Positions 25,051 through 36,959 of a stretch of DNA of 64,000 nt are shown here, in pieces. Numbering within the stretch: position 1 is the stretch's first letter; each line of letters begins with the position of its first letter. A program made the translations under genes and the position numbers. The DNA is taken from the NCBI GenBank assembly GCA_910592005.1, contig CAJVPP010000005.1, forward strand, positions 1-64,000, given 5' to 3'. This DNA comes from Funneliformis mosseae. Its lineage: Eukaryota > Glomeromycota > Glomeromycetes > Glomerales > Glomeraceae. The notes beneath the pieces are model-generated. The model was not told where the DNA came from, ran no database searches, and was given only the letters and a program-made list of their open reading frames with translations.

Positions 25051-26398
25051 TCAATTTTCCATCTCATTTGTTGTCCGAGGATTGGTAGCTGTTGATTTAG
25101 TATATGGATAATATCGATAACGTTTAGCTCGTTTAGCATAGTCTGTTATTCTTGTGCTCTGAGACTTTATTATAAATGGAAAAACAACGTTAAGAATAAA
25201 TAAAACAATATCAGCGAAAAATAAAAGGAATACAATAACTTACATCGGATTCTGGAGCTGATGAATCATCAGACTCTTCTTCAATCTCATTATTCATGTC
25301 ACTAATGTTCGTCACATCCGTTACATTTTTTACTGTTATAGGTTTACTGTAAAAACGAAAATTTTCTTCAATCAATAAATTATAATTAACTAGAGAATAA
25401 CAATAACCTATATTTACTTTAAATAGCGCATTTCTTCGCCGGCACCAAAATCAATGACAGATGTTGATCTCTCAGCCTCCGCTTGTAATAATGGTAATAT
25501 ACATCGTGGTTTAATGGACTTTCCGAATGAACTTTTAAAAATTAAGTAAATAAACAGTAAAGACGGAAGGTTCACAAATGAGACAAATGATAGAATTAAT
25601 TAACATACCGAAGCGTGCCATTGTCAATAAGATCATCTTCGCCATAAGGGTGATCATAATACGTTGGTGGAACCGGATAACGTACACCACGGCTATAGAA
25701 AGAAATTAAAATTAAAATAAAAATTTACAGTATAAAATATGAAATAGTTCTTAATACCATTTACTTACAATACTTGTGCGAATTGATATTCATTGACTTT
25801 ATTTCCCGATCCAATAGCAGGCGGTGAGAGGAATGGGTTATTTGGGGAATCTCTTATAATCGAAGGATTTTGTTCGCGCCTTGAACGCGATAGCAAGTCA
25901 CATTGTGAAGAGCGCGATGATTCACATGATAAATCATCGTCTTTGTCTGAATTTTCTGACATAACGATAAAAGGATTCCTGGGGTAATCACTTTCAATCA
26001 ATCCGCCGTTTGACTCAATTTCCATAATCGTTTCGATAAAACTTTTACGCCATTCTGAACCGTTTTGTGAAGAATCATCGTCCTCCGAATCAGTGATTTC
26101 TAATTCATTAATATGGTCTGATAATGATTCTTGTGTTTGCCATAATAATTTTGCAGGGTTAGGCAATTGTCTAAAAAAATGAAAATAACGAGTAACTTAG
26201 CTTGAAATAATAATAATAATAATAATAACGCGTAATATAAGTTTAATAATAACATACTCTTCATTGGAATGTAGATTCCTAGTAAAATTCTTTCCACAGC
26301 TTTAGTTTAGTGAATAAATTTTTAAATCATTCCAGTATACACGTAATATAAATCAAAATACATATATATAATAATTATACTTACTGTACATATACCAT
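25051..26398 (-). CDS. Unrecognised 290-residue acidic, largely disordered protein
   Basis: Seven exons close in frame: 26398-26385, 26299-26258, 26170-25769, 25692-25609, 25531-25418, 25346-25244 and 25164-25051. I do not recognise the family. It opens MVYVHCGKNFTRNLHSNEEQ, then LPNPAKLLWQTQESL, an acidic Ser-rich stretch, and two NPF-containing motifs (YPRNPFIVM and SPNNPFLSP). A Pro/Tyr segment follows (RGVRYPVPPTYYDHPYGEDD), then VIDFGAGEEMRYL and an acidic Ser stretch. The C-terminal end is basic: STRITDYAKRAKRYRYYPYT. The tail ITDY-A-KRAKR resembles PCNA-binding/degron motifs of cell-cycle regulators (x-x-hydrophobic-TD-aromatic followed by basics), but the usual Gln is one position off. 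Two ACGCGT words, one 17 bases upstream of the start and one in intron 2, hint at G1/S expression. Function is unknown. Confidence 0.82.
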
Positions 26399-26640
26399 AG
26401 TATCACTTTATTTTACGCGTTTCTCGTGAAAGTGGAGATAACCTATGTAGTTTAGCCTTTTTTCTCTTGAAATTGCTAAGGTTCAAACGGATTGTCAAGT
26501 GATTAATAACCCCAAGTTTAACGCTTCAGAGAATAGTGAAGTCTTGTTATCAACCAGCTTTATTTTAAAGACTAATTTTTTGAAACTATAGATAACTTCG
26601 CGAAGACTCTTTAAAAATCGAAATAATTTTGCAAATTTGA
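26399..26640 (-). promoter_or_regulatory. 5' flank of the 290-residue gene with an MCB-like site
   Basis: ACGCGT at 26415-26420 matches the Mlu cell-cycle box bound by fungal MBF-type factors. It sits immediately upstream of the start codon in DNA that is otherwise poor in CG. A second copy is in intron 2 at 26228-26233. This is two short matches only. Confidence 0.4.
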
Positions 26641-29439
26641 TAAGTAACATGAACTTCTACATTCTAGAATTGTTACACGAAGGTAACAGTTTTAAAGAAA
26701 TTGCATTATGTATTTTGTCTCTTTCGAATTTTGTAATATAAATACTTATAAAAAATGAAAATATATCATAACTTCTTATATGCTTGCTTATATAGAATGT
26801 ACCAAAAGCGTAAGGATTATATAAGTATTTTAATATAACTACCTATTATTAATATGAAATTTGGTATAAAAAAAAATAATCAACTGGTAAGTATATATAT
26901 AATTTCTAATATAAATAATTAAAATAATTAATTAGAAGAATATAAATATATATATATATATAAAATGCATTTCTTGTAAATGTATATATTTTTTAAAAAG
27001 GCAACTAAACTAAAGAATAGTTATTCATTGATTATAACTGAATCCAATAAATTTAAGTATTTTAATATATACTTATAATTATAATTTAGAATTAACTGAA
27101 TATCTTAAATAGAATTATATATATATTTTCTTTTGTTAAGTGTAAAAGTACTTTAACAAATTAAGTATTTCTGTTAAACTAATTTGAATTTACCAGTAAT
27201 TATTAATATAATACTAATCAGATTAAAATATTTTAAAAAAAAATATATTAAAAAAATTAAAATGTTTTAAATATTTATAATTATTTTTTTTAAAAAATCA
27301 AAGTTGTATAATAAAATGGTTTAATAAATATTATTATTTATAAAATTTAAAATATAATATATAATAAAAATTTTATTTAAAAAATAATTATATAAACTAA
27401 AAATACTTACTAATTATTATAAATTTTATTAATTCAAAATAAAAAAAGAATTTGTAAATATCCTAATATCTATTTGCTTATACTGTAAAATAAACATAAT
27501 TAATTTTTATAGTTTTATATCAGTTTAATAATTAGAAATATTAGATAATTAACAATAATAAATAAATAATATAAATATATTTTATTATATATAACCATTA
27601 TTAATTTGATAAAAAAAATAAAAAAAATCAACTAAAAATTAAACTTTTTAAATTAATATTCTTTTTTCTTTAATTATTATATATATTAAATAAATTAAAA
27701 AATAAACTATACTACTTTAAATAACTTTAAGTACTATAAAATATACTGCTTAAATTTGAATTATATATTTTATTTTAAATATAACAAAAAATGCTTTTTA
27801 TATAATTTGTTTTTTTTTTTTTTTATAATATTTTTAAAGTATTAAAGAAAGTAGATGCTTATTTTCATTTTTTTTTTTTTTATAATTTTTTGTAAACTTT
27901 TATACATTAAAGCTTATTTAAGATAAATAAATTGCTTAAAAAAATATTTTTAAGTAAACATTCTTTTGATATCATGATAAATGAAAAACTTATCAAAAAT
28001 TTTTAATTTTTAAGATTTATTTTAATTCTTATTAAAGTAAATTTCTGATCTTTGTAAATTATGATTATTCATGTAAATATATTAAAATTTAAAGTTAAAA
28101 TTAAATTTATCTTTTTAATTTTATTTAATAAGTATAATATTGACCTTTTTAATTATTATGATAGTAGATCCTTATAGTAATCGAATTTAATAAAAACTGC
28201 TATAAAAAGTAAAATAATTTCTATTTTTAAATATAATATTTTATATAATTTTCTTAAACTATTAATTAAATTTGCTTAATTTATAAATTATTATTAATAT
28301 TATGTAAGATTATTTTGCTAATAATAGTTAAATTTTAAATCTTTTTATTATATCAAAATTAGTTTTTTATTCCTACTTTTTTTAATATATATTATTATAA
28401 TTTTTATTTCTAATCTGTTTAATAAGTTAAGTATTTTTATATTATTTTATTTATATCATTTTATTTTATAAAAATAAAGATGAAACTTAAATATAGATAT
28501 TATTTGATTCTATTAAGATTTTTTTCAAATTATATGCTAAATATTTCCATTATTAAGATTATATTTACCTTTTTTATTTTTAGAAATAAGTCTTTGAAGT
28601 TTTACTATTCTTTAAAATTATTTGATTACTTTTAAATCATATCATATTTATATATTATTTTAAATTATTTATACAATATAATGTTATTATTAGAAATAGT
28701 ATTTATTAGTATATATAAAAAGATCAAGCATAGGTAAAAGTTACTTAAAATCACTAACCAATATAATAAATCATTTATCAAAAGCTTTATTTTTACTTTC
28801 TAAAATATTTATTTTAATTTCATATTAATTCAACTAATCATTTATTACTTAAATATACTTTTTATATTAATGATAAAGTTGCTTATATTTTGTAATTTTT
28901 TATAGTTATTTTTACCATTTTATTATCTAAATCATAATTTTTTTATTTATTATTAGAATAGAAAATGTTAAATGAATCATTATTTCTAATATTATAAAAT
29001 TTTATTCAAATTATTTTGATAAAATATGATATTTCTTTATCTGTGATTCTATTATTATTATTTTTAATACTTTTATATAAATATTTTATAGAATATTATT
29101 GCAATATATTTGTATATACTTAAAATTTTTATTTAATATTTAGAACTAATAAAATTATTTTTATTTTTTTTAGCATTATCGCATTATTATTTAAAACTTA
29201 TTATACAAAATTATAAGCAAATATTAGAATAATATTATTAAGTATTATTAATTTAATTATATTTGATCTATGTTTTAAGATTTTAGATTAAATGAATACA
29301 CTATTTTTACATTTATTCTTATTTTGATAAATTACTTTTAGTTATATTAAAATTTCTTCTTCCTTTATAAATATAGTATAAGTTAAATAAAATGATTGTA
29401 ATTTTTTTTGATCAATCATTTTATCTAAAATGTCTAAAA
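26641..29439. other. AT-rich island, no gene
   Basis: Almost pure A/T with poly-T runs near 27810 and 27870. I found no domain, terminal repeat or tandem array that I can defend. By context it is decayed transposon DNA. Confidence 0.6.
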
Positions 29440-31165
29440 AAAAATACTTTTAATAATAAAAAAAGAATTCCTAAAGGTAAATGAATTAGAGCCTCTTTTA
29501 CAGATGCTCAAAAATAGAAAATTTGCTTAAAGAAGTTGCAAAAACTAACACCTAAAAATAAAGAACTTGTTAAAGAATTTAATGTTTCAAAATGGATGAT
29601 ATGTGATATTTTAAAAAATAGTAAAAAATGGTTGGCTCTAAAAATAGAATTTTATGAAACTTCACTTAAAAGACAACTTAAACTAAGTTTTTCACAAATC
29701 GAAGAAGCTTTAGGCTATTAGATCAAAAAAGTAATAAATAATAACATTACCATTAATAGTGAACTATTAGTACAAAAAGCATATGATTTTGCAAAATTAT
29801 TTAATATATAAGACTTTAAAGGGTCAGATAGATGGATGATAAGTTTTAAAAAATAGTATAATCTTGAATATTACATAAGGCATAGAGAAGCAGCAAGTGC
29901 TTCTTTAGAAGATCTGGATGATATGCACAAAGATCTTCAAAATATTCTTGCAGAATATTCACTCAATAATATATTTAATATAGATAAAATTAGACTTTAT
30001 TGAAAAATAGAGCTAAATCGTACTTTATCAACTGGACTAGGTAAAATTAATTAATTAGATTAATTATAAATCAATATAAATAATTATACAAAATTAATAC
30101 TTACTATACATATCTTATTAGTTGCAGGTAAAAAATAATCTAAAGAGCGGGTTACTATTGCACTAAGCTGTAATATTTCAAGAACTGAAAAAATAAAGGT
30201 AATTTTTATTAAAAAAAATCAAAATCCTCGTGTTTTAAAAAATATTCCAAAATTATCATTACCAGTGTAGTATTATTGGAATAAAACAGCTTATATACAA
30301 GTTAGTATCTAGAATGATTAGCTAAAACTCTTTGATACACATCTAAGATTTCAAAATCGGCATATAATCTTACATTATGATGGTACATCCACTTATATTT
30401 TATAAGAAAACACTATACTTTTTAATATTCATCTTCACAAATTACCTTTTAATATAACTGCTCATCTTTAACCATGTGATGTTGAAATTATCAAAAGTTT
30501 TAAGGTAAGTACAATACATAAACTTAAAAAATATATAAAATAAAAATTACATATCAAATATATAATTTATTAATAAATATAGATGCAATATCAAAAGTTA
30601 TTTTTACAAAATCATATTAAAGCATTTGATAATAATCAAGAAACTGGTTAACCTATACCTGAAATTACAATAAAAAAGGTAATTGAGTATGTAGCAAAAG
30701 TATGGGACCAAATAATACTGATGATGATAAAAGCATTGATACTAATTATTCAGATTTTATTAAATATGATGAAGTTAATAAAATATAAGATCTTATTAAC
30801 TGATTAACTTTTAATATATATAAAAATCCAATTTCTGCTAAAGAATTTATATATTATGAAAAGGAAGAAACAAACTATCAGATGATAACTGATGAAAAAA
30901 TTATAGAATTAATGAAAGAATTAGAAGAAGAACTAAATACTAAAGAATCAAAAATTACTCTTATCAGTAATTATAAAGTAATAGCAACACTTAATCAAAT
31001 AATTATGTATATAGAACAAAGATCTAATATAATTGATTTTTCAAAAGATCAAATTCAGACAGTAAAAAAATTATAAAAATTAGTAGAACAGGAAGAATTT
31101 AATTCTAGGTGGCAAATTACATTAGATTTGTGTTTAAAAGATGTAGATAATAATGAATAGAAAAT
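29440..31165 (+). pseudogene. Tigger/pogo-type transposase remnant riddled with transition-type stops
   Basis: Plus-strand fragments follow the order of a CENP-B/Tigger-like transposase. The N-terminal helix-turn-helix is RASFTDAQK-stop-KICLKKL then VSKWMICDILKNSKKWLAL. Next come HREAASASLEDLDDMHKDLQ, and the DDE entry IFNIDKIRLY-stop-KIELNRTLSTG. A later block reads SKERVTIALSCNISRTEKIK, and the last is FNITAHL-stop-PCDVEIIKSFK. The stop at 30001 (TGA) stands where relatives have Trp, and the stop at 30469 (TAA) where relatives have Gln (HLQPCD). Intron-like breaks occur around 30050-30130 and 30500-30590. The protein is dead. Confidence 0.8.
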
Positions 31166-31847
31166 TTGTTTATAGCGAAGTGAATTAATTTTTTTTCATT
31201 ACTAATAAAGTTATATGAAGTTTATATAGTAACCAATTAAAATTTGACTTCCATTTTTTTATTGTGATTATATATTGAATTTAGATATGATATTTGATAT
31301 CATTGTATAATAAATAAAATTTTAAAATTTGGTAAAGATATTATCAAAATTTTTATTATAACGAATTGTAACCTTCAGAAATCAAGATTCATTATAAAAA
31401 GTTTTGATTGTATTACATAACAATTAAAAATTTTAAATTAAAGTTATTAGTAATATATGTTTATAATATATCTAAAAACTATTTATTTTTACATTTAATA
31501 TGATTATAAATGAAATAATTATCTGATTTTTAAGCAAAAATATGTATACATTTCATCACAAAATTAAATAAATATTAATTAATATATTAATCAATGTTGT
31601 TATTAATTAGACACTAATCAATGTAAAATAAAGTTGTTCTATTAATACTATGTGAATTAATGTGATTAATGTTAATCTAGAATAATGTAATTATGTGATT
31701 AATCGTATAATATAATGACATATCAATCAATTTATATTTTTTATATTTTAAACTATTTTAATAGTAAATAATAGTATATATTTTTATAATATGAAATAAA
31801 CATCTAATACTTACTACAATATTGTTTATTATAAATTAAAATATTAA
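31166..31847. other. AT-rich spacer with ATTAATCAATGT-type short repeats
   Basis: Between two transposon remnants. At 31570-31710 the words ATTAATCAATGT, ATTAATGTGATTAATGTTAA and GTGATTAAT recur in both orientations, which suggests the end of a decayed inverted-repeat element. No gene. Confidence 0.45.
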
Positions 31848-33765
31848 TTAATATTTAAAATGAATAATTTCACTATTACTATCACTATCAATATTTTTAG
31901 CATCGATTCTTTTTAAATAATCTTCCATTTTATCTTTACTATTATAATCTTTATTTTTAGCATCATTTAAATTAATTTTTTGGTTATTAAGTAAATGTGT
32001 ATTATGTTTATTATTACTATTGATATAATTAGTCATATCATTATCATTTTCTAAAAGTTCTTACCTTAAAGTTAATTTAAAATATATACAAATTAGTGCT
32101 ATTTATTTCTTTTTATAATCAACTGAAAAATATCAAGTTAACTAAAAATTTACTCATTTTTGTACAATTAAATTAGAATCCCATTTGTTCATTCATTTCT
32201 AAACTTTTGAAAACATAATTTTAACTTGATCATATGTTGGATCTAAAAATATTAATGCTATTATAACATCAAATTTGATATTATTTTCATTTTGTAATTC
32301 TTCTTTACTAAATGCTCTTTGTAATATAATTTTAATAATATATAGTGAGTTTAGATCGTTATCATTTATTTTTTTCTAAAGATCACATCTTGCTTTTGTA
32401 ACTCTTTCTGATTTTTTCTATTATATAACCTCTGTAAGACTAGAAAACTGATTAAATTTATAAGAGAATAATTTAAAGAAATTATAAATAGCTTCTTTAA
32501 TTTTTCAAATGTAAAAACTCCTATGATTTCAGAAATATTCTAACATCTATATATTGAAAATAGTTATCATTATTATAAATAAATAAAACTAAATAAATAA
32601 TAAACAAATTAATAAACATACTATCGAATGATTGGCTTTTCACAAATTATCCTATTCATTTAAATGGATAAGCTCCTGCATCTTCTGAAGATAATCTACT
32701 TAAATTTGTAATTTAAAAGCTTACTTAACTTCTGCATTTGATAGATTTTTATTATTTGAAATAGTTTATGATAAGCTTTCATCATTAGAGTTTGCAATAT
32801 AAAAGGATTAAAGATTTTAAAGTTAATAATGAATTTTAATTAAAAATAGTTTCAATATTAACATTCCATCACATATACTTGGTATCTCTTCTCTTTAAAC
32901 GTTGTTTTAATTCTCCTCCATTTGTTTGTCCATTTACCATAGCTAATCCTGATATTAAGGTTGTAAAAATATTTTGTAAGAGTTTTTGATTTTCAAGAAC
33001 TTCATATTTTAATTCTTTGTTGCTTTTCTTTAAATTATCTAATGATATGTACTATTTTAGCTGTTCTTCAAGAACTTTTTTGAGAGTAGATTAAATATTC
33101 AAATTAAGTTTACAATCTAATCAAAATATTTTTTAAAGTTGTATTATATATAATAAAAGATAATATTTTAATATTTGAATATAAATAATAAAAATTTACA
33201 TTTTACTAATAAATTATTTAATTCTACTTCTTCTAATCTTCTACATTTAACACCTTATTTTAAATTAATAATTAAATAAAACTAAATTAATAAAGATATA
33301 AAATGATAATAATACTTACTTGTCATTTTTTGTTGTTTACTAGCTTCCAATGTAGATGATAGTAATAAAATATTAGTAGTTAATTCTGATAAAACAGATC
33401 TCACTTTTATTATAGATTGCAATTCAGATTTATTAAATAATAATATTTTCAGATGTCTTTTACTATTTTTGAAGATAGTTGCTGAATTAGACTATTATAA
33501 ATAGTCATATTATATTTAACTTGATCATGAAACATATCTTGATTCACCTTATTTTATTTTACAGAAGCAATAATTTTTGATTAATAAATAATGTGTTAAT
33601 ATTACAAAAAAAATATACTTGTCTTTTAATATCATTATAAGCTGTTGAACTAAGTTCACTAACTTCATTAGTTAAAATATTTTGGTATTTTTAATCTTGT
33701 GATATAGATACTTATGCATTATTTTTAGGAGTTTTAGTCTTCATAATCTATAATTATATTATATT
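31848..33765 (-). pseudogene. Unidentified minus-strand transposon-associated protein remnant
   Basis: Read from about 33750 downwards the frame starts MKTKTPKNNA-stop-VSISQD-stop, then NILTNEVSELSSTAYNDIKR. Later fragments include LDNLKKSNKELKYEVLENQK, LISGLAMVNGQTNGGELKQR and TNYINSNNKHNTHLLNNQKI. The in-frame stops fall where Gln would suit a coiled coil. I cannot name the family. It could be an accessory protein of a repeated element or a decayed low-complexity gene. Confidence 0.5.
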
Positions 33766-34037
33766 ATCTCTCTTATTACTTATAAAATAATTTAATAAAA
33801 TTTATTATGGATTTTTGAGTTAAAGATTTGCTGTTAAATATATCTCTAAGAGATAAAGGTGAAATAGTAGAACTATCAACTGTATTAGTTATATTATCAT
33901 TCTTTTTCTTTCTATTATGTCATAAATTCAATGATGTTATTATAAAAAATTTCTGTACGTTAAAAAGAAAAAAATAATATAAAATTTTTAAAATACAATT
34001 AACCAAATTGATTATCAATAATTAATATAACATATTA

Positions 34038-36680
34038 TGCAAATGGCTTAGTCGCATCAAATGGCTAAGCTACTACTGAAATTTGTGCCAATGATTACCA
34101 AATTTAAATCAAAATTTTATTAGTTAAAAGACCAACATATAACAGGAATATAATCAAGTAATCATTTTTAAACGTGTATCATTTATATCTTTTCACTTTA
34201 TTAACTTATTCAATTAAATAAAATTACAATGCCAAAACTAAATAAATGTACTAAACAGTCTCAGAATGCTATTAAAAAGTATTGAAAGCAAAAAAAAATC
34301 CCAAAGTATCTTTAGAATTATTAAATGCTGAACCTGATATGATTGATGAATCATGGTTTAATACTTTTTGGATAGAAGGTGAGGAAACTCAATTCAATGA
34401 TGAAGAAATTACAAATGGAATGAAAAAATTGCAATTAAATATATTAGAACAACTAATTGAAAATGCAAAAAAGGCATATACATAGAATATAAATTTACAT
34501 AAACTAATTTACAATAGTGATGCATAATCAACATTATGTAATAAAAGAGTATATTGGCAAAAAACAGCTTTTAGTTCTAAAAAGATTACTGAAATATTTC
34601 TAACAAACAAAGTTGCTGCTGAACTTAATACAAATCCCACATTTTTCACATTTGAAAACACATATGACAGCAGCGATAATGATAATGAATTCACTTTGAA
34701 ATCTTTGAATTCATTATTAAAGAAGAAGAAAGATAATTTACGGCTTCAAACAGTAAGTCAATTTCTCCATTTTGTCTGAGATTACGGATTTATTAAGATG
34801 GATGCAAGTAATCTTCTTATCTAAAGCTTAAACAAAGATCCTTAGCAAGCATGACTTATCCATTTGTAAGTGAACTAATGGCTTAAAAATGGTATAATAG
34901 TTACGTCTAAATGTGGTCGTCATGCAAAAGTTAGGTCTCTTGTTCTTTATGAAGACCTCAAATTGCAAGTTACTGAATATTTACACACACATAAGTTCAA
35001 ATTGAATGTTACTAATTTCATAAAATTATCAAGGATGAGGTTATTCCTGCTCTTAGAATAGAAGAAAAAACAAGTATCTCATATTTAATTACGCGTAAAT
35101 GGCTGCATATACTTGGCTGGAAATATAAAAACTATTCAAAGAATATTTACTTAAATGGTTATAAGTGTAAAGATTTAGTAGCAGATAGGTATTAATTTTT
35201 ACAGCAATGGGCAGAATTGCGAGAATGAATAGCTATCTACGAAGGCGAATATTTAAAACAGTTTATTTCACCTATACTTGCACCAAATGTTCTTGAAATC
35301 ATTCCCGTTACTCATGATGAATTTATTTTTATGTCAATGATAATATTGTTCAAGCTTGGGATCTAGCAGAAGAGAATCAACTTTGTCACAAGTCATAAGG
35401 TCTTAGAATTCACATAAGCAACTTTTTCTGTAAATCTATTAGACGACTCTTGACTCTTAAAAGAGGATTGTTTTACTAATGATTTACTTCCTAATGGTAA
35501 GCAGCTTGTGTATACTGAAACTTACGTTATAATGTATTCTGGTATTAATTGTGATGGCTGGTGGAAAAATGAAGATATTGTTAAACAAGTAAAAGAGTGA
35601 GCCATTCCAATATTTGAATGTACTTATCCAGGAAAAGTTGCATTGTTCATATTTGATAATAGTTGCAACCATAATGTATTTACTGATGATGCATTGGTAG
35701 TTTCAAGAATGAACATGAAGGATGGCAGAAAATACTACTCTTTCGTGATGGTAAATTGCTTAATGATTTACTTACATTATGATATTTATAGATGTTGATG
35801 GTGTTATAAAGTCTAAAGGTATCCAGCGAGTTCTTGAAAAGTGTGATTTATGAATACTGGGTTTAAAAAGAAAATGTAATGTGTATTATAATATAATCTT
35901 GATCCAAATAAACTAGACTGCTGTATAACACATATCCTTTCTGCTCAACTTAACTTTGCATCACAAAGAATACATCTACAGGAGATAAGTTGCAATTAAT
36001 ATGATATTCATTATTTCAAATATAACAAAACATATAAAATACTTATTTTTTTAGGTTATTAAGGCAGCTGGACATATGTGCATATTCTACCTGAAGTTTC
36101 ACTGTGAACTTAATTATATTGAGTCCTTTTGAACAGAGGTGAAGTGATACTTACGTCTTTACTGCAATTATTCATTCAATCATCTTAAAAAAGTTGTATC
36201 GTGTACATTAGATTCCATTAGCCTAATGAAAATTTACCAGTTCTCTTATTATTCTACACGTTACATGAGTGTTTATAAATATGAACTTTCAGGTAAGATG
36301 GCTGTCTTTGCAGTCAAGCAGTATTAGTTTCATTATAGAGTTTCTGAAATTGTTTTAAAAGAATTTGGTAACATGTAAAATACAAAAAAACTTTTTTTTC
36401 GCTAAATAAATATGGTCATATGAGTAATATGCACCAATAATATTCTTTCATGTGATACTGGTAGCACTAAAAATTTCTCTAATACTATTAAAATTAGAGT
36501 TGAAAAAATTCTAATTAAATTAAATTTTATAATAAAATGGATAAAAAAAATACATGGTTTTGTAGACCATATCAAAGACTATTAAATTACGTATATTTTT
36601 TTAATAGTTATATATTTAAATAAAATTTCTCTACATTTTGAAATCATTAAAAATCCTTGGATGGGACTAAGCCATTTGCA
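34038..36680 (+). mobile_element. DDE-type DNA transposon remnant with 20-bp terminal inverted repeats
   Basis: The left end TGCAAATGGCTTAGTCGCAT (34038) and the reverse complement of the right end, TGCAAATGGCTTAGTCCCAT (ending 36680), differ at one base. A second AAATGGCTAAG copy lies just inside the left end. Between them the plus strand encodes pieces of a fungal DDE endonuclease: a starting segment MPKLNKCTKQSQNAIKKY (34229), VTHDEFIF-type text near 35310, ETYVIMYSGINCDGWWKNED, ALFIFDNSCNHNVFTDDALV, and finally AAGHMCIFYLKFHCELNYIE followed by SF-stop-TEVK-stop-YLR. The two TGA codons at 36130 and 36145 sit where relatives have Trp (RFW...KWYAR). Frameshifts and stops make it inactive. 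The exact superfamily name is uncertain. Confidence 0.8.
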
Positions 36681-36959
36681 CTATAGTTAATATTGATATA
36701 ATAAAGTATAAATAATTAAACAATAGCTTATTTTTTTTTGTTATATTTTAAAAATGTTTTTTTACTCATCTCAATAATATAAACAGACTTTTTCACATTA
36801 ATATGCTCTTCATAAACTTATAAAAACACATTAAGGTCAGACATACTGTAAGATATTAAATAGAATTTTGGAAATTTTTCATTGAAGAAAATATAACTAA
36901 ATATTCTGAAAATAAAAATATAATAGTTGAAGATAAAAAAATGGTATTTTTTTTCATAT

